This document shows, piece by piece, positions 1 through 8,455 of a stretch of DNA of 20,382 bases. How positions within the stretch are numbered: position 1 is the stretch's first letter; the number at the start of each line of letters is the position of its first letter. A model generated the notes under the pieces. The model was not told the origin of the DNA. It did no database searches and was given only the letters and a program-made list of their open reading frames with translations. This DNA is from Saccoglossus kowalevskii (Eukaryota; Hemichordata; Enteropneusta; Harrimaniidae), in assembly GCF_000003605.2 (NCBI RefSeq), contig NW_003124910.1, forward strand, positions 75,146 through 95,527. The letters run 5' to 3'. The position numbers and the translations under genes are program-made.

Positions 1-900
1 ATTTACTACAAGTCCTGATCAAAATTTTCGAAAAATTATGAAAAAATTACATGGGTTTAAAATTTTTGAACAGTGATAAAAATTGACTGGGCAATAAATA
101 AGTACATGTATTTAAACAATTTTTCATAATTTTTTTAATCTATAATTGATAATTTTGAACCAAAAAGACATAATTTCCTATTTACTACAAGTCCTGATCA
201 AAATTTTCAAAAAGTTATGAAAAAATTACATGGGTTTAAAATTTGTGAACAGTGATAACAATTGACATTGGCAATCAAAGGCTCAAATAGTCCCAGGCAT
301 TTTTTTGTAACTTTCCAGCAACTGGGCAATAAATAAGTATTTAAATATTTTTCTATAATTTTTTAATCTATAATTGATAATTTTAGACCAAATGGATCGA
401 AAAATTATGAAAAAATTACGTGAACAATGATTAAATTTGACATTGGCGATCAAAAGCTCAAACAGTCCCAGGCATTTTCTTAACTTTCCAGCAACTGGGC
501 AATAAATAAGTATTTAAATATTTTTCTATAGGGTTTTAATCTATAATTGATAATTTTGAACCTTATTGACATAATTTCCTTTTTGCTACAAGTCCTGATC
601 AAAATGTTCAAAAAATTATGAAAAAATTACGTAAACAACAGGGTTTGCGTTAGTATCTTGGCAAGACGAGTCCCACTTACAAAATTTTAAGAAATAGAAA
701 TTTTATCCTGCATAACCTTATTAGAGATTGGACCCCAGCATGCCTGAAAAACTGGGTCCCTCTTCAATAATTAGAGTCAGGGAAGCAAAATATGGGGTTA
801 GCGCAACCCCTGAACAGTGATATAATTTGACTTTGACACTCAGAGGCTTAAATAGTCCCAGGCATTTTTTCTTAACTTTCCAACAACTCGGCAATAAATA
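1..900. repeat. degenerate tandem repeat, about 4 units of 175-235 bp
   Basis: The phrase CTACAAGTCCTGATCAAAA recurs at about 5, 184 and 586, and GCAATAAATA recurs at about 91, 325, 499 and 891. The anchor intervals are about 234, 174 and 392 bp. The last interval falls to about 218 bp once the 174-bp insertion at 639-812 is removed, so the array is a regular tandem of roughly 220 bp with internal deletions. The first unit lacks a stretch of about 55 bp (including AATAGTCCCAGGCATTTTTT) that the later units keep. I recognise no coding content. The units could be a satellite-like repeat or tandemly duplicated remnants of a transposon. Confidence 0.85.
639..812. mobile_element. 174-bp MITE with CAGGG termini (hAT-like)
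   Basis: The left end reads CAGGGTTTGCGTTAG and the right end GTTAGCGCAACCCCTG, giving terminal inverted repeats that match at about 12 of 15 positions. The element interrupts unit 4 of the surrounding tandem repeat. Sister units read straight through at this point (for example TTACGTGAACAATGAT near 416-431), so an empty site exists within the same array. An internal hairpin pairs GGACCCCAG near 730 with CTGGGTCC near 759. CAGGG-type ends are known in hAT elements, but I see no clean 8-bp target-site duplication, only a short AACA-like echo. The family assignment is therefore inference. Confidence 0.65.
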
Positions 901-960
901 GGAAATAATAAACTCCTCAGTGTGTACATTGAAATTTATGACCGTGTTCTTAACAAGCAA

Positions 961-1227
961 TAACCACGCTTCAATGGTTCAATTTCATTTTCAAATTCAC
1001 AAGCAATATATCACGCACACTGAAGATATATACACGTCATGTCGCGCAGATTGCCACGATCATTTTGTATATTGAGGTCGTTAACGCCAAAATAAACAGC
1101 GAAATGAATAATACTGGACCAATCAATCCAGTACGTATTTTAGCTAATTTAGGCCAGGAAAAAAAAATTCCCTGTTTCTCGTTTCATGGAAATTAAAAAA
1201 TGAGGCGATATTTTTATTTATTTTTTT
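961..1227. other. non-coding AT-rich stretch
   Basis: This is unique-looking sequence with a slightly CpG-richer part at 1030-1095. I see no open frame, repeat or RNA gene. It ends in a T-rich run at 1210-1228 that could serve as a polypyrimidine tract for the candidate exon that follows. Confidence 0.4.
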
Positions 1228-1450
1228 GAATACTGAGCTAAAATGGGAGAAATTTGAGACAAGTGCGAGTACAAGCGCATTTTGGAATGCTTTAGAAGGA
1301 AAAAAAGTTCGCATAGTTCAAAAGGATGCACGTGGAAACAAGGAACAGAGATATTTTTTTTCTCTGCCTTACCTTCTCTACAATCATGCTAATGTTGCTA
1401 ATTTTAATAGCTATAATGAATTGCATTTTGCTACACTGTATTTATACTAA
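1228..1450 (+). CDS. candidate terminal exon or decayed coding remnant, unknown product
   Basis: An open frame begins at a TTG near 1226 and ends in TAA at 1448-1450. There is no ATG at its left edge, so if real it would be an internal or last exon rather than a whole gene. A T-rich tract followed by TACTGAG near 1230-1237 could act as a splice acceptor, and AATAAA lies about 40 bp after the stop at 1490-1495. The first 40 residues have balanced composition, including stretches such as KWEKFETSAS and RIVQKDARGNKEQ, unlike the Lys/Asn/Phe-rich shadows elsewhere in the window. The last 30 residues look like read-through of AT-rich DNA. I recognise no family, and chance openness is a serious alternative. 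Confidence 0.2.
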
Positions 1451-1860
1451 TTTCAAATTTAGAATTGCGTGAACACAAAAATTCTACAAAATAAATTGCT
1501 GGAAACTGTTTTTTGTTTTGATTTTTATTCTTAACTTTTTGAGCATCATTGTCAACTTTAGGCACCATCTACAAAATAATTTTTTTTTACAGTCTGCTCC
1601 TCTCCAAATGAAATGTTGATAAAAATTGAGAAACCTTTTGATCAAAAACTAAAAGCAATATTAAAAACTATCTGTATGGCCCAAAATAGTTTTGAAATTT
1701 ACGAAAAATTTTGCGAAATTTTAAAATATTTGTACTGAATTTTAGGTGGGAAAGAAATCTGTCACCCAATGGTTAACTAATCATGCCATGTGACAATGAA
1801 CTCATTTAATAATTTCTGAGTCGACCAACTTGCTCATTATTACTAGGAATTTAGGAGCTT
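1451..1860. other. non-coding AT-rich stretch
   Basis: The possible AATAAA polyadenylation signal at 1490-1495 is the only notable item. The rest is AT-rich and unstructured, and I see no gene, RNA or repeat in it. Confidence 0.4.
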
Positions 1861-1983
1861 ACAAATAAAATCCAGCAAAAAAATACCTTTATTCTCATAT
1901 TTTACATTCAACTCATCACAAATCAGGAAAAATAAGCAGCCAAAATTTCTTTTTCAGCTAAAATAAGTCATTTTCAGTATCTA
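1861..1983 (+). mobile_element. truncated, degenerate copy of the TTTTCACT MITE family (family B)
   Basis: The order of motifs matches the right half of the fuller copy at 19686-19933: AAATAAAATCCAGC, a TATTTTACATTCAACTC-like stretch, a TCA...ATCAG...AAAATAA stretch, TTTTTCAGCTAAAATAA, and a terminal TTTTCAGTA in place of TTTTACAGTA. The left half is missing. It abuts the family A element that starts at 1982, so the two may share the boundary TA. Confidence 0.6.
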
Positions 1984-2165
1984 CTGTAAAAATCTGTATT
2001 AAAAACCGCGGCTTCTATTAAAATGTTACAATCCAACTGAGGGGATGAGGCTTCTATTAGAGCATCTACACATATGAGAAATGGTGAATTTTTGGTTCTC
2101 AATTATTGAAACTAATGGGTGCGACTTCTATTTGGGTAGCGGCTTCTAATACAGATTTTACGGTA
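1982..2165. mobile_element. 184-bp MITE, family A (GGCTTCTAATACAGATTTTAC ends)
   Basis: The left end TACTGTAAAAATCTGTATT is the reverse complement, with small changes, of the right end AATACAGATTTTACGGTA. Both ends are bounded by TA, as expected for a TA-targeting (Tc1/mariner-type) non-autonomous element. Internally, CGGCTTCTATTA, GAGGCTTCTATTAGA, GCGACTTCTATTT and GCGGCTTCTAATA form repeated subterminal motifs. A second copy lies at 15234-15404. There is no coding capacity. Confidence 0.85.
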
Positions 2166-2406
2166 TTACGTAAAACAACCATTCTGTTGGGATTTTAATC
2201 TAAATATTAGTTCTTTGATGTAATCTAATTATAGTGTCCTTACACAGAACATAAGTAAACCATTTGTTTTACATGAGTGACATGGAATCCATACCTAATA
2301 CTGTGACACAATGATTGCAGCACTATAAATTAGTATGATGCCAGACATCAGAGAGTATCGTAAAAACTGTATTAATTTACGGAAGTAAAAATAATTATTT
2401 TTCGGA

Positions 2407-2473
2407 GTAAGCAAATTAATAGGATACAAAGGGAAATTTTTTTTTTTTTAGGTGAGCAAATTAATAGGATACA
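2407..2473. repeat. 18-20 bp direct repeat flanking a poly-T tract
   Basis: GCAAATTAATAGGATACA occurs twice, near 2410 and 2455, separated by about 27 bp that include a run of about 13 T. This is the layout of a target-site duplication around a very short, reverse-oriented, poly-A-tailed insertion. Replication slippage could produce the same picture. Confidence 0.6.
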
Positions 2474-2499
2474 TTTTGATCGATTTAATTTGAATTTGT

Positions 2500-2690
2500 T
2501 TTTGCCAATTTGATAGTGATCAAGATGTTCTTTTGTGTCTTTGGGTGTTTTAGGGTCTGTGGCAAACAAGAAACATCGCAGCAAATCAGAGTGGACGGCG
2601 GGCAACTCAACCAAAAGTCGCACACAAAAGTCGCAATCGAAATGTTATTTTCTAGCCTCAGAAATAGCAGTAAAAGTGACTTAGCCTTTT
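2500..2690. other. slightly GC-richer stretch, no gene recognised
   Basis: Open frames exist here on both strands (minus strand from about 2623, plus strand from about 2510). Both run into AT-rich low-complexity sequence and match no family I know. Near 2610-2640 a 13-bp unit (CAAAAGTCGC with an AAC or ACA prefix) is duplicated in tandem. Confidence 0.3.
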
Positions 2691-2900
2691 GATCTCCATT
2701 AATTTTTCATATACAAATTTTGTGAAAGATTTTGCACATTTTTATTTATTTTTCTATAATTTTTTTTAAATTTTGGACCAATAAACATAATTTATCACTG
2801 CCTACAGGATTTGATCAAAATTTTGCACATTTTTATGAATTTTTTGATAATTTTTTTGATAATTTTGGACCAAAAAGACCGTTACCAGTTCCTCATAGGT
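2690..2900. repeat. two degenerate units related to the 1-900 repeat
   Basis: TTTTGCACATTTTTAT recurs near 2729 and 2820, followed by TTTTGGACCAATAAACATAAT and TTTTGGACCAAAAAGACC near 2772 and 2863. The same vocabulary (GATCAAAATTTT, TGATAATTTTG.ACCAAAAAGACATAA) builds the 1-900 array, so this looks like a dispersed, diverged relative. A trace also appears near 13410-13460. Confidence 0.55.
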
Positions 2901-2965
2901 CCTGTTGTAAAATTATGGAAAAATGATGCAGTTTATTATATTAGGCTTGACTTTGGTCCACAAAG

Positions 2966-2992
2966 AGGTCAAAAGTCAAAGGTCAAAAGTCA
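2966..2992 (+). promoter_or_regulatory. four nuclear-receptor-like half-sites in DR1 spacing
   Basis: AGGTCA (2966-2971), AAGTCA (2973-2978), AGGTCA (2980-2985) and AAGTCA (2987-2992) follow each other with one A between each pair. That is a two-copy 14-bp tandem with the DR1 arrangement bound by RXR/HNF4/COUP-TF-type receptors. No promoter or gene is identified nearby, so a chance simple repeat is the other explanation. Confidence 0.35.
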
Positions 2993-3000
2993 AAGTTGTA

Positions 3001-4017
3001 TTCCCACATCATAGATTAGATTTGTAAACAATAAACACCAAAATCAGAGGAGCTTGTCAATGAAAATCATTTAGGGGTTGACCATATGAAAACATGGGGG
3101 TGATTTGATTAAAAAACAAAATTCACAAGCTAGGAAAAAGCAAAAAAAAAATTGCCTGCAAAATGTTGGGTCATTCAAAAAAAAGAAAAATACAGATAAG
3201 ACAACGTAAAAAAGAATTTGCACGAGTCACTCTTTTTCAGCCACCCCCATGATTTGAAATAGTTGGTCCCTTACATTGTAGGTACAAGTATTAGTAGTGA
3301 AGGGTAAAGTGAGTGAGATCAAGATATCTTAATTTTAATGTATCATAATTTTCATCTATAATAGCATACATTTTATTTACACATTTTATGGAGTTTTTTT
3401 TTATCTGTATTAAGAGTGACATACATATATATATATATAAATATATATATATATTTTTGCAAAGACTGAATGTAACTTAAAAATACCAAAACTATTTTGG
3501 CTTTACAACAAACACATTCTAAGAGCCGACAATCGGAGTAGTTAATGAACACTCGCGCTGATACAAATCGGTTTGATTATTTGGACAAGATGAAATAAAC
3601 CACTTAGTGAGCAATCATAAAATCAACACATGTACATATCCATTTCAAAGAAGTGTAAAGACGACCTTTGACCTCAATTTTTGACAAGCTGAGATAACTG
3701 TTATAGCTAAAAAGAATGACATGATTACAGTTGAAAACTCAGCTCTCAAGTTGTTATTTAGCACCAGACGAGCATAATTTCTCATTTTCTATTGGCCTTC
3801 GTCACAAATTAAAAAAAAAAAATGTTTGTGGCAAGCATGATAAAAGTTGACTTTGAAAATTAAACAGTTAAGCCTAGGAGCGATTAGGGATGTACAAGCA
3901 GTCAGAGACTTCCGTGAACACCAGTTCTCAGAAATTCTGTTAAATTATATCCTGGAAGAGAGATTTTTTTAAGTTAATTATTCGTTAATTTTCATTGTGT
4001 GCATGATTAAAAATATT
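3001..4017. other. gene-free AT-rich stretch
   Basis: Apart from the TA microsatellite described separately, I find no open frame of interest, repeat family or RNA gene. Short A-runs (near 3140-3190 and 3810-3822) are present. Confidence 0.4.
3422..3458. repeat. (TA)n microsatellite
   Basis: An alternating TA tract with a single interruption (TATATATATAAATATATATA) runs for about 35 bp and can fold back on itself. It is a simple sequence repeat of no specific function. Confidence 0.9.
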
Positions 4018-4255
4018 CAATAAACCATCAACTTTGTTAATCAGATAGTGCCTATATTTAATAAATCATCAACTTTGTTAATCAGATAGGGTCTAACACT
4101 TGTGCAATATACAAAGTAAAATATATCTAATCAGCATTTAATAAAACATTAACCTTATTAACTACAGAATAGCACTGGGATTTATGCTATGAAAATTAAA
4201 ATACTCAGTCTAATTGTTAGCAATTAGCCAAACATAAACTTTATTAATCAGTGAA
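4018..4255. repeat. short 41-bp tandem repeat with diverged outliers
   Basis: AATAAACCATCAACTTTGTT at 4019 and AATAAATCATCAACTTTGTT at 4060 each continue AATCAGATAG, giving two clear copies at a 41-bp period. Weaker echoes are AATAAAACATTAACCTTATT near 4139 and AACATAAACTTTATTAATCA near 4230. There is no coding content. Confidence 0.6.
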
Positions 4256-4259
4256 GGCC

Positions 4260-4677
4260 TGATAATATACAACAGTTAAACATCTTTGAAGCAATCAAAT
4301 TTTAATTTACTCTGCAGTGTACTTGTAATCCCAAGGGAGGGGGTGTTGTAAGTTAATGGAATGGCTCAGGTTTTTAGTCTAACAAGAACTAAATAACAAC
4401 CTTTTAAAGTTTCCCTTTTATAACGGTCGTAGCCGTAGATCAATCGTATTTGTCAAGCGGTAATTGAGACAAGAAGAAGTATGATTTGTTCGTTTTTCGT
4501 TGTGTTTATGAGAGAGAAAAATTCAGTTTGACGATTTAAGTGGTCAATTCACAGCGAATCAGATCGGGTTATTCAGTCGTAAGTGTGATTGCACAGCTCA
4601 ATTTGAGACGCAGTCATGTTAATATACTTGACATTTTTTTTTATCCTGTTCTGTTATATTTTCTACAATTTCATTAA
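4260..4677. other. gene-free stretch
   Basis: A modestly CpG-richer part lies at 4420-4620. Its frames are interrupted within a few dozen codons and no family is recognisable. I see no repeats or RNA gene. Confidence 0.4.
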
Positions 4678-5043
4678 TATTGTAAAATACTGTATTTTAG
4701 AATTTTTTGCTTAAATCACATTTTGGATGTTTTTTCACTCATTTTTATTGAGTTGAATCTAAAAAGCGGGGAAAAAAGATATTTTCACTTTATTTTATTT
4801 TCACTAATTCATCCCTTCTGCAAACATAACATAGTGAAAAAAAATTCAAAGTGAATACTTTATTTTCACTTGGAATTCATTTTCGCTGAAGGAATGATTC
4901 AGTGAAAATAAAATCTAGCAAATATAATTTTTTTCCTATTATCTACATTTAACTCATCAAAAATCAGTGAAAATAAATTTCATACAGAACACACAAAAAG
5001 TCTTTTCAGCGAAAATTAATTCCAGCTAAAAGTATTTTACAGT
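4678..5043. mobile_element. fold-back copy of the TTTTCACT MITE family (family B)
   Basis: The outer ends read TATTGTAAAATACTGTATTTT and AAAGTATTTTACAGT. Arms at about 4735-4815 and 4880-4965 are reverse complements of each other over most of their length: GATATTTTCACTTTATTTTA and CACTAATTCATCCCTTCTGC answer GAAGGAATGATTCAGTGAAA and AAATAAAATCTAGCAAATAT. A second internal family end, GAATACTTTATTTTCACTTG, sits at 4853. The copy therefore combines a full right part with an inverted extra half, and as RNA it could form a long hairpin. Related copies are at 1861, 17532 and 19686. Confidence 0.75.
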
Positions 5044-5129
5044 CCCACATCGCCAGCTGATTTTATTTTCTTCCTATCATTTTGGCAATCTATGGAGGCC
5101 TTTATAGCAGCTATGTGTTGAAACCCTGT

Positions 5130-5647
5130 AATAGATTTCCCTGACTTCAATGTTAATTTAAGAACAGCAAACCGACTACATCATTTCTCACAGCTTTTAA
5201 CCCTTTCACCACCAGACTTTCTCGCCCAAATTTGTCTGCGCATTTTCTTGTATTCGTCAATATTTCAAGAAATTAACCCAGATTTTGGAGCCAACAGACA
5301 AAATTTGAGTCAATTTTCAGCTTTTACTCAAAATTTGACTATTTTTGTCCCAATCTTTTGAAGGACAGATAGATTTTCTTGACTTCAATGTTAATTTAAG
5401 AACAGCACACAGACTACATCATTTCTCACAGCTTTTAACCTTTTTACCACCAGACTTTCTTAACCAAATTTTTTTGCACTTTTTTCTTATATTCTTCAAT
5501 AATTCTCGTAATGAACCATAATCAAATTTCAGTTTTACTCAAAAAATTGGCTATTTTGGTCCCATCATGCTGAAAGAAAGTGCAGACTATAAACAAGACT
5601 ATTTTGTGAATTTGTGATGAAAAGAGGGAACTGGTGGTGAAATAACC
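5130..5647 (+). mobile_element. dimeric copy of the CACCACCAG MITE family (family E)
   Basis: AACCCTTTCACCACCAG at 5199 and CTGGTGGTGAAATAACC ending at 5647 are inverted ends. A second internal start, AACCTTTTTACCACCAG, lies near 5438. GACTTCAATGTTAATTTAAG occurs at 5143 and again at 5381, a tandem period of 238 bp. Characteristic internal phrases are GGAGCCAACAGACAAAATTT and GTCCCATCATGCTGAAAGAA. The same two-part structure appears inverted at 18459-18896, so the dimer seems to move as one element. Single copies are at 7465 and 13732. There is no ORF. Confidence 0.85.
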
Positions 5648-6054
5648 ATCATGAGGCGATTCCACTATTAGAACACATCACTTTGTGATTGGATTTTTTG
5701 TAGCCAGTAAGAAATTATGTAATATAGACCAAAATTATATGAAAAATTCACAAATGTGTGCAAAATGTTGGACCAAAATTGTGAAGAGAAAAACTACCAC
5801 TTTTAATGGGCTACTTTAAAAATAAATTATGTTTATATAATAGCTGGTTTAGAAAATTACAGCCAGCATCATTTTTTTCTCTGTTTCCCACATTTCATTT
5901 ATTTTTAGCTAGCCACCTAAATTGCATTCACCTTTTGTTAATCATTAATATTAATGAGCAAAATAACTACAGTTTGTACTATATTCAGTAAATTTTCAAC
6001 ACCTGAAAACTTTGTGATTTGGAGGGGGAAATATGACATTCCAATGAGTTAAAT
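5648..6054. other. gene-free AT-rich stretch
   Basis: A short open frame at 5806-5991 is rich in Leu, Phe and Asn, as expected from AT-rich DNA, and has no recognisable motif. I see no repeat or RNA gene. Confidence 0.4.
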
Positions 6055-6421
6055 CAGAGGTACATTACTTGGGGTTTGCAACGCGCATAGTACTGTACCA
6101 TTCAAGTCTCATCTCGTAGATAGCGAGACTGATGCTACAACCTTTTGACATGAAATAGACAGTTTGTAATAAAACAATAAAACATGTATTACCACATTCA
6201 TAGTGAAAAAATGTAATACATCGGAAATGTACAGAAAATATAGTTATCGTAATCCATCATATCGTGAGCAGCTATTTTGATCCACCTGGACATCCCAGTA
6301 TCCTAGTTACCTTGGGCATGCGCATTCGCATTTTTCTGAGTTGGAATGCTTATGCGAGAGATTGAAACGGGATCTTGGTATCATGTCACCGTAGTTGCAA
6401 ACCCCAAGTAATGTACCTCTG
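6055..6421 (+). mobile_element. 367-bp MITE, family F (CAGAGGTAC ends), copy 1
   Basis: The first and last 28 bp are perfect reverse complements, starting CAGAGGTACATTACTTGGGG and ending CCCCAAGTAATGTACCTCTG. The flanks GTTAAAT (6048-6054) and GTTAAAC (6422-6428) form a near-perfect 7-bp target-site duplication. The interior is non-coding and matches, in inverted orientation, the copy at 6965-7366. CAGAG ends are typical of hAT-type elements, although those usually make 8-bp duplications, so the superfamily remains open. Confidence 0.85.
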
Positions 6422-6964
6422 GTTAAACTTATTATGTACCCCTATTGTGAGAAACGCAAAGAAAAACCAAGGTGGCCTTATGAAAGACGCAGAGAAAAAT
6501 CCACATGGGTTAATACGCTTGCGAAAAAAAAAGGAGACAAAGCGATCAAAGTGATGCGTGTTCGATTATTGATATTGACATCTTGTTTTCAAGTGTAATT
6601 GCTCAGAGGCGTTGTCTCAACGTGTAATCGTGAAACATTTTATCAGGAAATAATCGTTTGTTTTCTCTCCTCATAGAAGGCACGTTTTCTATTCAGTATT
6701 GCTTAATGACGTTACAATCCAAAAAAACGCTTCACTTTGATTTGCTGAACACAATTTCCACTTAACGGTGAATATGTTATATTAAACTATCATGGTATTA
6801 CCGGCATGACCGGTGACTGATGCCGATGTAACGATCACAAAGGAAATGGACAACATTTTGAGCAAGTGTTTAAAATTTGGCCAAAAGGAAAAAATTATGT
6901 TTTCGGGGGGAAATTGATGCCGTTTAAAATTTGTTATATTTCATACCCCAACAATAAGTTATAT
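6422..6964. other. spacer between two inverted MITEs
   Basis: An open stretch at 6423-6598 is rich in Lys and Arg and opens inside the right terminal repeat of the upstream MITE. I do not recognise it, and it lacks an initiating ATG near its start. The remaining sequence has no repeat or RNA gene that I can see. Confidence 0.4.
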
Positions 6965-7366
6965 CAGAGGTACATTACTTGGGGTTTGTAACTACGGTGA
7001 CATGATACCAAGATCCCGTCACAATCTCGCTCTCGCATAAGCGTTCCAACTCAGAAAAAATGCGAATGTGCATGCCCGAGGTAACTAGGATACTGGGATG
7101 TCCAGGTGGATCAAAACAGCTGCCCACGATATGACGGATTACGAGAACTATATTTTCTGTACATTTTCGATGTATTACATTTTTCACTATGATAGTGACA
7201 AGAAAAGTTTATTTTTTTCATTACAAACCTTGAACATTGATATGCGTCATGTCAGAAGGTCGTAGCCTCAGTCTCGCTATCTACGAGAAGAGACTTGAAT
7301 GGGATCTTGACATGATGTCACCATACAGTACTATGCTAGTTGCAAACCCCAAGTAATGTACCTCTG
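6965..7366 (-). mobile_element. 402-bp MITE, family F, copy 2, inverted
   Basis: It begins CAGAGGTACATTACTTGGGG and ends CCCCAAGTAATGTACCTCTG, with one mismatch in the 28-bp ends. Both flanks read GTTATAT (6958-6964 and 7367-7373), an exact 7-bp target-site duplication that fixes the element boundaries. The inner sequence (TGTCCAGGTGGATCAAAACA, CTCGCTATCTACGAGAAGAG) is the reverse complement of copy 1. Extra subterminal sequence near 7300-7325 (GGGATCTTGACATGATGTCA) mirrors the opposite end, so this copy has longer inverted repeats, about 60-70 bp with mismatches. Confidence 0.9.
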
Positions 7367-7464
7367 GTTATATGTTCAACGTTTAATAAATACATGTATA
7401 AAAGGTTAATAGGAAACCACAAAACATCGTCTGAATCAGAAAACAAACATCTCGAAAATCTCTC

Positions 7465-7699
7465 TTAACACCACCAGACTTTCCCGCCCAAATTTGTCAG
7501 CACTTTTTTCTCACATTCTTCAATATTTCTGGAAAGGAACCCTAATTTTAGAGCCAACAGACCAAATTTGAGTAAATTTTCAGTTTTTACTCAAAAAATT
7601 TGACTGTTTTTGTCCCAATCTTCTGAAGGAAAGTGCAGACTATAAACAGGACTAGTTTGTGAATTTGTGATGAAAATAGGGGACTGATGGTGAAAAGGT
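7465..7699 (+). mobile_element. monomeric CACCACCAG MITE (family E)
   Basis: It starts TTAACACCACCAGACTTTCC and ends CTGATGGTGAAAAGGT, an inverted pair. The interior carries the family phrases AGAGCCAACAGACCAAATTT, TTTTGTCCCAATCTTCTGAA and GTGCAGACTATAAACAGGAC. It joins the left part of the first dimer unit at 5130-5647 to the right part of the second unit, so it is a single full-length unit. It is non-coding. Confidence 0.8.
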
Positions 7700-7765
7700 C
7701 ACTCGTGTCAAAAAAGTTATTTTACAGTATTAGTTTTAATTTTCACTGATATGCATGATCAAAGC

Positions 7766-7935
7766 TACTGTAAAACACGTCTTTTTAGCTAGCATGTCAT
7801 TTTAGCTAATTTACCTAACCTGTAATTTCGCTAATTCAAGATGTCGCTGATTTAGAATAAAGTATATTCTCGCAATGAGATTGTTGGCATACAATGTATT
7901 AGCTAAAATGGTATGTAGCTATGTGTTTTACAGTA
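7766..7935. mobile_element. 170-bp MITE, family C (TTAGCTA-rich)
   Basis: The left end TACTGTAAAACACGTCTTTT and the right end AGCTATGTGTTTTACAGTA are inverted repeats. The match extends inward through ATTTTAGCTAAT on the left and ATTAGCTAAAAT on the right. TA bounds both sides. It has no coding capacity. The outer eight bases are the same as in families A, B and D although the interiors differ. Confidence 0.8.
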
Positions 7936-8455
7936 TTTATCTAGTAATGTTTTATGGCATCTAGTAGATCCATTGAATAGAAACCAGGCCCAGCCAAAAT
8001 AAAGCATCCATCAGTTAGTGTATAAAACTCAACAAAGTGGATTTGGTCTCCTCAATGAGGCAACGTTTTAGGTGTTCAACCATATGTAGGATTTGCAATA
8101 CAAATCTGCTGATTGCTCCATGCAACCACCACAACAGTCAAAACCAGTGATTGGTAAAAAAAAAATGTCAGCTCGGTTAATTCTTGGATAGCGTATTAAA
8201 CTGTCATACATGCATAATTGCACAATTAGTTGTCATCTCACCACAACGAGAAGAAATTAAAGTAGGCAAGGTCATCCGTGATTGTTTGTCAGAATCAAAA
8301 AGATCACATAATGCAATAATCATGATTTGTTTGGATATTATCGACAATTACTGTAAGGCATGACAAAACATTAAGTGATTCAATAATTTTATGATTACTA
8401 CTGGGAATAAATTGCAAAAGAATTTTTAAAATCTCCCCCAGGACATCACTTTAAT
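7936..8455. other. gene-free stretch
   Basis: No open frame, repeat family or RNA gene is visible. The sequence is AT-rich and unremarkable up to the minisatellite. Confidence 0.4.

Noticed and set aside
6395-6598. 67-codon Lys/Arg-rich frame as a gene
   Set aside because: It opens at a TTG inside the terminal repeat of a MITE and has no recognisable motif.
6975-7187. 70-codon minus-strand frame as a gene
   Set aside because: It lies wholly inside the inverted MITE copy at 6965-7366, and the equivalent part of the sister copy at 6055-6421 is not open as a matching long frame.
6055-7366. One composite 1.3-kb transposon with long inverted repeats
   Set aside because: Each inner MITE has its own distinct flanking duplication (GTTAAAT/GTTAAAC and GTTATAT/GTTATAT), and the spacer has no transposase. 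Two independent insertions fit better.
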